Shown piece after piece: positions 8,785 to 17,400 of a DNA stretch of 64,000 nt (within the stretch, counting starts at the first letter, position 1; each line of letters opens with the position of its first letter). Under the pieces are notes generated by a model. It made no database searches, was not told where the DNA came from, and saw only the letters and a program-made list of their open reading frames with translations. Origin of the DNA: Aquimarina algicola (GTDB taxonomy: Bacteria; Bacteroidota; Bacteroidia; Flavobacteriales; Flavobacteriaceae). The position numbers and the translations under genes were made by a program. The stretch spans positions 124,001 to 188,000 of the forward strand of contig NZ_VFWZ01000008.1 in NCBI RefSeq assembly GCF_006443095.1, read 5' to 3'.

Positions 8785-9714
8785 ATGACTGAAGACAATT
8801 TAAAACCGGCAGAATACGCTCCGTTAATCATGCCTGAAAATGTAATAAGTGAAAAAATCACGATTTGGAGTCTTGGCGTAGCACTTGATGCTGATATTTA
8901 TCGACCAAAACATATTGAAAAAGATGCAAAACTTCCAGCTGTAGTAACGAGTCATGGCCTCGGAGGGGATAAACATACAGCAGAGCGTTATGCTGCTTCT
9001 TTTGCTTCTAAAGGAATAATCGCAATTACTTTTACGGTAAATTCATGGAGAGGTTCTAAAGGAATGCTTCTGCCGGCAGAAGAAATCCCTGCATTAGATG
9101 CAAATAATGAGACAACAATGAAGGTGCGCATGGTTCGAGAACTTGTAGATCCTATCGATTGGATACAAAACTTCTGTTCTGCAGTAGACTATCTTCGAGG
9201 AGAACCCAATGTAGATCCCGATCGTATAGGTGCTTGGGGGTCTAGTTTTGGAGGAGGAATAGCTCTCGGGGCTGCATCTTTGGATGATAGAATCAAAGCA
9301 CTTTCTATTCAAGTACCTATGGCTTCTAATTTTCCTGAAAAATTTATTCCTATAATGAATCAACGCGCTATTGAGATTGCTCGTGGAAAAATCGCTCCTA
9401 TTCCGCAAGGTACCGATGCATTTCCTTTTGAAAATACTCCAAACTATGGGACACCACATTTTGCCCGTATGATACAACATCGACCTACCGAATATCTTAC
9501 AAAAATCAATATCCCCACATTGATTATAGATGCAGGTAATGAAGAGATGATGAATATTCGTGAAAATGGTGGCGCAGCTTATGAATATCTTAAAAATAAA
9601 GGCGTAGAGACTTATTACGAAGTTATTCCTGATATTACACATTATGGAATCTATTTTGAGGGATATGAGAGAGGTAAGCAACTTGCTCTAGACTGGTTTT
9701 TAAAACACCTGTAA
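8785..9714 (+). CDS. Alpha/beta hydrolase (dienelactone hydrolase-like)
   Basis: 309 residues from the ATG at 8785, 13 nt after the previous stop. The longer reading from 8731 would overlap the NTF2-like gene and adds only a basic leader. Nucleophile elbow GSSFGG (Ser154); N-terminal VVTSHGLGGDKHTAERY with the oxyanion-hole region; late Asp in TLIIDAGNEE and catalytic His in DITHYGIYF. It has no signal peptide, so it is a cytoplasmic esterase or lactonase-like enzyme of unknown substrate. Confidence 0.82.
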   Translation: MTEDNLKPAEYAPLIMPENVISEKITIWSLGVALDADIYRPKHIEKDAKLPAVVTSHGLGGDKHTAERYAASFASKGIIAITFTVNSWRGSKGMLLPAEEIPALDANNETTMKVRMVRELVDPIDWIQNFCSAVDYLRGEPNVDPDRIGAWGSSFGGGIALGAASLDDRIKALSIQVPMASNFPEKFIPIMNQRAIEIARGKIAPIPQGTDAFPFENTPNYGTPHFARMIQHRPTEYLTKINIPTLIIDAGNEEMMNIRENGGAAYEYLKNKGVETYYEVIPDITHYGIYFEGYERGKQLALDWFLKHL

Positions 9715-9718
9715 TACT

Positions 9719-10648
9719 ATGAACCCTGATAGATTGGCGCCAGAGATTAGAAAAGCAGTTCTTTCTTTGCCCAGAATCCCATGGCATATCAAATCATTGT
9801 TTCCAATATCGCGTTTGATGTATAATATAGGAGCTCGTACTCCATTAGATAAAGGTGTAAAGGTAACAAAGGAAGTAAATGATGGTGTCGAAATGATGAT
9901 ATTTACTCCAAAGAATGCTGCACCACAAGGAGCTATTCTATGGATGTTTGGAGGGGGGCACTGGGCAGGGAAACCCAAACATCTCAATAGTATATCAAGC
10001 AAAGTTGTTAATGAGCTGTCAGTAGCAGTTTTTGTTCCTAATTATCGATTAGCACCCAAGCATCCTTTTCCAGCAGATATAGATGATTGTTTCAAGTCTT
10101 GGAACTGGTTGGTCAGTAATGCTGAAAAATGTAATATCCCCTCTGATAAATTAGCTATAGCAGGGCACAGTGCCGGAGGAGGTATTGCTGCTGCATTAGC
10201 ACAACGTATTAGAGATCATGGAGGGATACAACCACAGGCTCAATGTTTGTTTTATCCAATGATAGATGATAGAACGGCTGTCGATCATTCTTTAGATATC
10301 AAAAATCATTTTGTCTGGAATAATAAGGTAAACCGAATTTGTTGGAACACTTATCTTAATCCACACAGAGCAGGAGCCAAAAAATTACCTAAATATGCTG
10401 CTGCATCTCGGTGCGAAAATCTATCTGGACTCCCTTCTGCCTGGATTGGGCAATGTGAATTAGATCTCTTTTTTGAAGAATATAATATCTATGCCAGACG
10501 TTTAAAAGAAGCGGGAATATCGTGTGATATACATTTGGTAAAAGGTGTTCCTCATGCTTTTGAGGTGATGGCTCCAAAAGAGGAGATTTCTATACAATTT
10601 GAAGCTGCCGCCATAGATTTTTTAAAGAAATCATTAGGAATATCGTGA
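9719..10648 (+). CDS. Alpha/beta hydrolase of the HSL (hormone-sensitive lipase) family
   Basis: 309 residues. The oxyanion motif is FGGGHWAG near 77 (the family's HGGG with Phe in first place), the nucleophile elbow is GHSAGGG (Ser151), Asp lies in CELDLFFEEY near 248 and His in GVPHAFEVM near 278. Typical HSL/bacterial carboxylesterase length. It starts 4 nt after the preceding hydrolase gene, so both are in one operon with the NTF2-like gene. Two different hydrolases under one HxlR-type regulator suggest use or detoxification of an ester. Confidence 0.87.
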   Translation: MNPDRLAPEIRKAVLSLPRIPWHIKSLFPISRLMYNIGARTPLDKGVKVTKEVNDGVEMMIFTPKNAAPQGAILWMFGGGHWAGKPKHLNSISSKVVNELSVAVFVPNYRLAPKHPFPADIDDCFKSWNWLVSNAEKCNIPSDKLAIAGHSAGGGIAAALAQRIRDHGGIQPQAQCLFYPMIDDRTAVDHSLDIKNHFVWNNKVNRICWNTYLNPHRAGAKKLPKYAAASRCENLSGLPSAWIGQCELDLFFEEYNIYARRLKEAGISCDIHLVKGVPHAFEVMAPKEEISIQFEAAAIDFLKKSLGIS

Positions 10649-10717
10649 ATTCTGAAAATATTATTTTTTAGAATCAGAAGAGATGGATAACGAATTCAAA
10701 AGTTTGGATGTATAATA

Positions 10718-11626
10718 TTAACACATAGGACTCCAAAATTGATTGTTCATCAAAAATTCTCTAAAGGTAACCGCCTCAGGTCGGTTACCTTTTTCTTTGA
10801 TATAAAATGCTCCTGTTGTTCGATCCCAACCAAGAAGTAACCATTGATGTTTAATTTTGGTAAAAAGATCATATTTTTGTTTTAACTCTTGTAGCATACT
10901 TACCAATTCCATTTTATTTTTAAACCCTTGATCAGTCTTATCGATAGTTTCATATACTAATGCCGCATCAGATTCTGAGATGTTATCAAACTGATTTTTT
11001 AAAATATACTGTAGCGTCTTTGGGTTTTTAATTTCTCTTACGATTTTACTGATTTGGTATAATTGATTATAATTTGATGTATGGCTCTCTTCTGAATATC
11101 CAAATACGATATTACCTTTATTTTTAATATCTAACCCAAATGGAATTGTTTTAAGAAAAACTTTGGTATCAGTACCTTTTCTTGGGATTTCAAGATCAAC
11201 ATAGAATGTTGCAGTTTGATTGAAGGACTCAATATCTTGTGAAAAAAAGCCATCTTTCTCAAGGTCAAATGGAAATATGGTAGTGAATTGATCACTAGAA
11301 GAAAATTCTCTTTTCCAGGAACACTCCCAATAGCTTTTCTGAATGAATAAGTATTGACCTGACTTTTTACGGTATGCTCCTGCTATACTTTCACAACTAC
11401 AACCACATGTAGGCCAGCCTCCTGCAATTTTTAAATATCCATTTTTAGAATCATCAATAATTTCATCATAATCAATTTTTCCGTCATCGTCTACATCTTC
11501 TAGTGAATTATGACAACTTTGCACTTGCTTCCAGAGTTGTTGACTGAGGGTTTGATTGATCTGACCATATATAGTTACAGAAAATAGTAGAATAAGTAGT
11601 AGATATCTGATTTTTCTTGTTTTCAT
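10718..11626 (-). CDS. Secreted hypothetical protein with EF-hand-like loop
   Basis: 302 residues with a signal peptide (residues 1-21, LLLILLFSVTIYGQ). A calcium-binding type loop DVDDDGKIDYDEI lies near residues 44-56, followed by a Cys-rich segment WPTCGCSCES. The rest is unassigned; the C-terminus ends in a Trp/Cys motif WSPMC. I recognise no family. Convergent with the HSL hydrolase gene across 69 nt that contains a weak stem-loop. The gene stands alone. Confidence 0.68.
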   Translation of the reverse strand: MKTRKIRYLLLILLFSVTIYGQINQTLSQQLWKQVQSCHNSLEDVDDDGKIDYDEIIDDSKNGYLKIAGGWPTCGCSCESIAGAYRKKSGQYLFIQKSYWECSWKREFSSSDQFTTIFPFDLEKDGFFSQDIESFNQTATFYVDLEIPRKGTDTKVFLKTIPFGLDIKNKGNIVFGYSEESHTSNYNQLYQISKIVREIKNPKTLQYILKNQFDNISESDAALVYETIDKTDQGFKNKMELVSMLQELKQKYDLFTKIKHQWLLLGWDRTTGAFYIKEKGNRPEAVTFREFLMNNQFWSPMC

Positions 11627-11838
11627 TTCTTGGATAATTAGTCAACATTAAAAGGTTGTAATACTATAGCTTTTTAATAGCATTTGAAAATAAACATTTT
11701 AGACAAACTTTACTGGGGGTTATAAAATTAATATATGGTTTTAGAAGTTAAATTTGATAAGCTTTATGACGCTCTTTTTTTGCTTATATGATTGATATAA
11801 TTTTAGTTTAAAAGATATGCTTCTTCATTTTGGACTCG

Positions 11839-12351
11839 TTATTTTTTTAATATGAGTTTTAAAAACTCTTCTCCTGTTTCACTATTTATTAATATTTCTG
11901 TTTTTTCTATTCCCCATTTTTCTAATAGTGTTATTGAGTCTAAATTTTTAGGATTAACAGTTGCAATTATTCTCTTTTTCCAATCTTGCTGTTTTTCTTT
12001 TATAAAAGACAAAACCTTACTCATTATACCTTTCCGTCTTTCATTGGGATGGATCATATAAACGATTTCCAATTCAGTATCTGTTGTATGCTCTGTTTCT
12101 TTTAGTTCAAGGTGACCACATAGTAACTCATTTTTATAAATGCCCCATATCCAAAACCAACGTTCATCATTTCTATTATAGATCTGAAATATTTTTTTGA
12201 ATAGCTTTCGTTCATCATCTTCAATCCCACTCGAACCACCCATGTATTGTATTGAAAATTCGTCTAATACGATCTCAATATATTTGTCTTCATTTTCGAG
12301 AGCATAAGGCTTCAGGCTAAAAAAATCTGTTTGAAATTCTGGCGGTAGCAT
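11839..12351 (-). CDS. GNAT N-acetyltransferase (RimJ/RimL-like)
   Basis: 170 residues. GNAT fold with core strand LEIVYMIHPNERRKGIMSKVLSF (motif A, R/G-x-x-G in NERRKGIM) and motif B NLDSITLLEKWGIEK. The beginning resembles ribosomal-protein acetyltransferases (FSLKPYALENEDKY). Acceptor unknown. It lies 14 nt downstream of the DUF6058 gene in the same direction, so the pair is probably one operon. Confidence 0.8.
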   Translation of the reverse strand: MLPPEFQTDFFSLKPYALENEDKYIEIVLDEFSIQYMGGSSGIEDDERKLFKKIFQIYNRNDERWFWIWGIYKNELLCGHLELKETEHTTDTELEIVYMIHPNERRKGIMSKVLSFIKEKQQDWKKRIIATVNPKNLDSITLLEKWGIEKTEILINSETGEEFLKLILKK

Positions 12352-12365
12352 TCTTTTGACCCTTT

Positions 12366-13055
12366 TTAAGAGTCATACTTTTTGATCAACTCATCTAATT
12401 GATGTTTTTTTAGAAGTTGATCAAGATACTTCCCTCGGCTACTACTTTTTCTTTGATAAGGTGCAAACAAATTAGATACCTCATTATATTGGTCATTTAA
12501 TTGTAAGAGTGTTTCCTTTTCTGAATCAGAAAGAATTTTACCATTATGTATTGAAATAAAATCGATTATTTTTTTTACAGCAATTTCCTTTTTCGCAATC
12601 TCTTTGCCAGTATTATTTAGTGTACAAATGCCGTAGATTTCTTGTAGGTAATATTTCCATTCTTTTTCAAATTCCTCTTCTAGTTTACTATCGTCTATAC
12701 TCCCATCAGAGGCCAAAATGTTACCATAAGCATATAAATTATCGTCATGGCTTAAAAAAGTTTCTATAAAATCTTTCTTGATATCATTTTTAAATGTATC
12801 AGGATTTTGTTTGGTAGCGTTTTGTTTAATTAATGCAATCGTACTTTTGGGAAAATACTGTTTTAGCGCTGTAATTTTTTTACTGTCGTCCAAAGGAGAT
12901 GTTACAATAGTAGTAACTTCAATAGTGTAAGAAGGTTTAGGAATTAAATTTTTATCAATTAATCCATCTAATTCTTGAGAAGAAATATTGGCTTGGATGC
13001 ATATATCCTGAAACTCTAGATAATGTTCTTCTATGTATTTAATATCGGTATCCAT
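12366..13055 (-). CDS. DUF6058 family protein
   Basis: 229 residues. The N-terminus (YIEEHYLEFQDICIQANI..LDGLIDKNLIPKPSYTI) fits the DUF6058 family, in which a short helix-turn-helix-like start is followed by a conserved LIPxPSY motif. The family has been annotated in natural-product contexts, but no activity is established and I see no biosynthetic genes here. It is divergent from the M48 peptidase gene (202 nt apart), so both promoters share one intergenic region. Confidence 0.65.
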   Translation of the reverse strand: MDTDIKYIEEHYLEFQDICIQANISSQELDGLIDKNLIPKPSYTIEVTTIVTSPLDDSKKITALKQYFPKSTIALIKQNATKQNPDTFKNDIKKDFIETFLSHDDNLYAYGNILASDGSIDDSKLEEEFEKEWKYYLQEIYGICTLNNTGKEIAKKEIAVKKIIDFISIHNGKILSDSEKETLLQLNDQYNEVSNLFAPYQRKSSSRGKYLDQLLKKHQLDELIKKYDS

Positions 13056-13257
13056 AACTTTTGATAGTGTATTGCCGTATTCAATTTTACTTTTATTTAC
13101 ACAATGTCAACTTATTATTTGATAAAAGCAATACTTGGCTCATCAAATTATTTTTTACACAAAAAAATTAACATTACTCAAATGCATAACAGGGTTATGA
13201 TAATAAAAAACATTAATTTGCAGAGATATAAGAGTTCAGGGATACAAATATTTTTAT

Positions 13258-14472
13258 ATGAATACACTTGCACCGTTTGCGTATCACAATACATTAAGGG
13301 ATCATTTTAAACAAAGAAAAAAAACTTGGGAGTGGTTTCAGTCTGATACGATCAAAGAAAAACAGATTACTAAATTCAAATCAGATCTTTTAAAAAATAC
13401 ATATCGTTTGGATAAAACTTCTCATCCAGAAGTGTATGAGATTATCAGAGAGATACAAGAAATTCTTTTTATTGATGCAGATGTAACCGTATATCAAGAA
13501 TATAATAGTACACAATTAAATGCCGGGATTTCTATTGTTGAAAAAGAGGCACATATCGTATTATCAGGCAACTTGCTTAAAATTTTATCACCCGAAGAAG
13601 TAAAAGCTGTACTTGCTCATGAACTGTCTCATTATCTTTTTTTCAAAATTGAAGATGGAAGCTTTGAAGTAACCCAACGTATTATTATTGCACTTGCCAA
13701 TGATTATCGTAGTGATGATGCTTATATACAAACTGCCAGAATATATCAATTATATCTAGAGCTGTATTGTGATGCAGGATCTCTTTTGGTATGCAAAGAT
13801 TACAAGACAGTGATCAGTGCATTGGTAAAAATGAATACAGGGTTATCAGAGGTAAACGCAGATAGCTATATTCTGCAAGCTGAAGAAATCATAAAAAAAG
13901 ATCCCGAAGCAAGTAAGAACTTTTCACATCCCGAAGCTTATATTAGAAGCCTTGCGCTTAAGTATAGTAGAGACAAGGAGCTAAGTCCGGCTATAGAATG
14001 GAACAGTTTAATAAAAGGGGCATTAGATCTCGAAACACTTGATATTTTTCAACAAAAAGAAGTGCAAAAATATACCAGAGATATCCTTAAACTAATTATC
14101 GCACCGGATTGGATGAATACGTCTACAGTGCAAAATTTGTGTAAAAAGTATTTTAGTGATTTTACAAGGACAGCCAAAGGGATGTCGGTTGATGAGTTGG
14201 CAGACATTATCAAAAAAGCAAAAACATCAATTCATGATTACTTTAGTTATGTATTATTAGATTTTGCTAGAGTCGATGCTGATCTAGAAGAATTGGCACT
14301 AGGGTATACCTTAGAAATAGCAGAACAATTACAATTACAAGAAGCATATTCAAAAATTGTACGCAAAGAACTTAAATTAACTGCCAGAGCTTTCAAAACA
14401 CTACAAGAAAAAATACTACAGGAGTTAGTAAAAGTAAACGAAAACGGAGAAAACGGATTATATCAGGAATAA
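13258..14472 (+). CDS. M48-type zinc metallopeptidase
   Basis: 404 residues. Zinc motif HELSH at residues 121-125 in VLAHELSHYLF, and a third-ligand candidate Glu168 in ELYCDAGS, the layout of M48 (Ste24/HtpX) peptidases. There are no transmembrane helices and no signal peptide, so it is a soluble cytoplasmic member, unlike HtpX. The C-terminal 200 residues are helical and unassigned. Only 2 nt separate its stop from the ATG of the giant DUF4011-helicase gene, which strongly suggests a dedicated two-gene unit. Peptidases paired with nucleases or helicases recur in phage-defence operons, so a role as a regulator or effector of its partner is a reasonable inference. Confidence 0.85.
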   Translation: MNTLAPFAYHNTLRDHFKQRKKTWEWFQSDTIKEKQITKFKSDLLKNTYRLDKTSHPEVYEIIREIQEILFIDADVTVYQEYNSTQLNAGISIVEKEAHIVLSGNLLKILSPEEVKAVLAHELSHYLFFKIEDGSFEVTQRIIIALANDYRSDDAYIQTARIYQLYLELYCDAGSLLVCKDYKTVISALVKMNTGLSEVNADSYILQAEEIIKKDPEASKNFSHPEAYIRSLALKYSRDKELSPAIEWNSLIKGALDLETLDIFQQKEVQKYTRDILKLIIAPDWMNTSTVQNLCKKYFSDFTRTAKGMSVDELADIIKKAKTSIHDYFSYVLLDFARVDADLEELALGYTLEIAEQLQLQEAYSKIVRKELKLTARAFKTLQEKILQELVKVNENGENGLYQE

Positions 14473-14474
14473 AT

Positions 14475-17400
14475 ATGAATACACAAGAACATGCTTTTTT
14501 TGATTTATTGATCAAAATAAAAGAATACGGACAAATAAAGTCTAGGGATTTTGTAGCGTATGTAATTCCTTTTCTAAAACAACTCAACGATTACAGAGCA
14601 CAAAATAAAGTAGCATTTCTAACTTCAGTAAACAAGATAACAATAGATAAAGGATTTCTATACCTTGATAAAGAGGGAGAAGATTTTGTTTTAACTTCAG
14701 AAGAAATATTTACAAAAAACATTAATGATTCTGTACTTACAGTTGAAGAAAATTATGTAGAGTATAATGATATTTCTTCGGGTACTGTAAAAAGAACAAA
14801 CTTAAATATTGTAGAGGATACACATGCTAAGATTGATAGGCCTGTTTATTTTCTTAACTACTATCCTTGGGATTATCATCAAGGAGTATATGATCCGCTA
14901 ACCGATATTTTTGTTGCCGGCCAGTTGCTGGCAAGCTTGGCTTTTGGGTTAGACTTTAGACAAAAAGAAGAACTCTCTTCATTTGTAGAAAATCGTGAAC
15001 GTCTATATTTCTTAAATAAGAATTTACATCCTACTATTATTGATGTGATTTATGAAATGACTGCATTGTACCGAGAAGACAGAACCACAAGTGTAGAAGA
15101 GGTCATAGTAAAACTCGAAAATTACAGAGAATATAATCCGGAAAACTATGTAGACTTAACAAATACAGAAGGATTTCGACGTCAGGATGTTTCCGAAAGA
15201 AATACCTGGATCTTATCAAGATTACGCAATAGATTATTTGATATTAGCAGAAGAAATAAGTTGTTGTATTTTTCAAGTAAAAACAAGTTTGTTAACCTTA
15301 CCATTAATTCTGTTCCTCTTTTATTAGACTATAAAAATATTACAGAAAACGATTTGATATATTGGAGTGAGGGTATCAAAACCAAAATAGTTGATACAAA
15401 AAAAATACGGCTCAATCAGTATTTGGATTTTGAAAACAATCGTTTTTTAGCCCCTTCTTTGAATTCAATTCGATTAGAAGCCAAAAAAAGTAAAGATGAG
15501 TATGGGTTTAGTCAATTACGTACGGTAATTGCTTTTTTACATTGGTATAATTATAAAGAGAACGAAGAAGAACGTATTACATCACCACTTTTATTAATTC
15601 CTACAGAAATCACAAAGAAAAAAGGGGTTCAAGACCAGTTTGATCTCTCATTTTATGATGGCGAAGCAGAGGTAAACCCGATACTAATTCATTATTTTAA
15701 AGAATTATATGATATTATACTACCCGATTATATCAATCTCGAAACCACTTCTATAGAAAACTTAATAGCTTCTATTCAATCTCAAATCGATACTGGTAAT
15801 ACAGGAATTCGTTTCAAATGGCGTAAAAAACCAAAAATTCAACTGATTCATTCTATAGCAAAGAAAAATTATAATCTAAAGCGAAAAAAACTCAATAATC
15901 GTAGTAAAGGAATCAATCTAAGATCGTTTTCTTACTCATACCAATCCAAAAACTACGAACCTTTGGGATTACAGATTTTTAAAAAACATATTAAAAGTAA
16001 AAATGCTGTTCTAGAAGCTATTATCAATGATGATATCAAACCAAACGTTCAATCTATTATACCGGAGAAAAAAACAACGTTTTATCATAACGATAATGAT
16101 GGCGAGATTAATCCCTTGGTTTGGGAGGTGGATACCTGTAATGTAACTCTGGGTAATTTTAGATACCGCAAAATGAGTTTGGTCAGTGATTATAATCATA
16201 TCATTGATTCAAAAATTAAGGATGATATTTTTGAAAAAATCTTTAGCGAGAGACCAAAACATATTGATCTTGATGCGTACAAAACAGTAATGAGTCACGA
16301 TGACTTGTTGAATAACTATCCTATTATTACGGCAGACCCTACACAATGGAAAGCCGTACAGATTGCAAAATCAGGAGAAAGTTATATCATACAAGGCCCT
16401 CCCGGTACCGGTAAATCACAAACCATTACCAATCTAATAGCAGATTATATTGCTCGTAGAAAAAAAGTATTGTTCGTTTGCGAAAAACGTGCAGCATTAG
16501 ATGTGGTGTATCATCGATTAAAAAACAAAAAATTAGATGACTTATGTTGTCTTATTCATGACTCACAGACAGATAAAAAAGAATTTATTCAGGATCTCAA
16601 AAAAACATATGAAGATTTTCTAACCAATAAAGTCAATCATAATTCAATACAAAAGCGTAGACATGCGATTATTCAATTAATAGATCAAGAGCTTTCGAGT
16701 TTGAATTATTTTCATCAGACTATGAAAGAAGGTACAGTTTCTCCATTAGAGTTGTATCAAATTCTTTTGACATATACAGAACACGCAACACCTTTAACAC
16801 CAGATGACTTAGAACAATTACCTACTATAAAAGAATGGCAGCAACATAAATCCTGGATTACGCAGTGGACCAAAGAACTTAATAAAAGTATTTCTGAATA
16901 TAATCTGGCTAAAGTTTCTTTTGAAATATTAGGAAGCAAAAACCCAAAATCAAAAGTAAGAGAACTGCTTACAGACAGTTTTTATACACTAGACGCATTA
17001 ATAGAGAGAGTAGAGGTACTTTCCTTTGAAGAAGCTGAAGATCAAACCTTTTTTGATTTTGATAAGCACTTTGCATTAGCGCAAGAGATTAGCAAGGTGT
17101 ATGAAGCCGATAAACTTCTTGTTTTTGAATCAAATTCGTATGAATACAGAGATTTTTTAAAACTCAAAAAAGAATTAGATACACTCGAAGAAAGCAAAGC
17201 AGAACAGGATCAAAAAACAGTAAACTGGATTCAAAAACCCGATGCAGATGAGACAAGCTTTGCTTTACAAAAATGGAAATCGTATAAAAGTTCTGTTTTT
17301 CGCTTTTTTAATCCCGGGTTTTATAAACTGAAAAAACAGATTACAGAAACGTACGATTTTACAAAGCATAGTATCAAACCAGACATAACAGATGTTCTGG

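Noticed and set aside
10649..10717. Terminator between the HSL hydrolase and the EF-hand-like gene
   Set aside because: Only an imperfect AT-rich stem; not strong enough to list.
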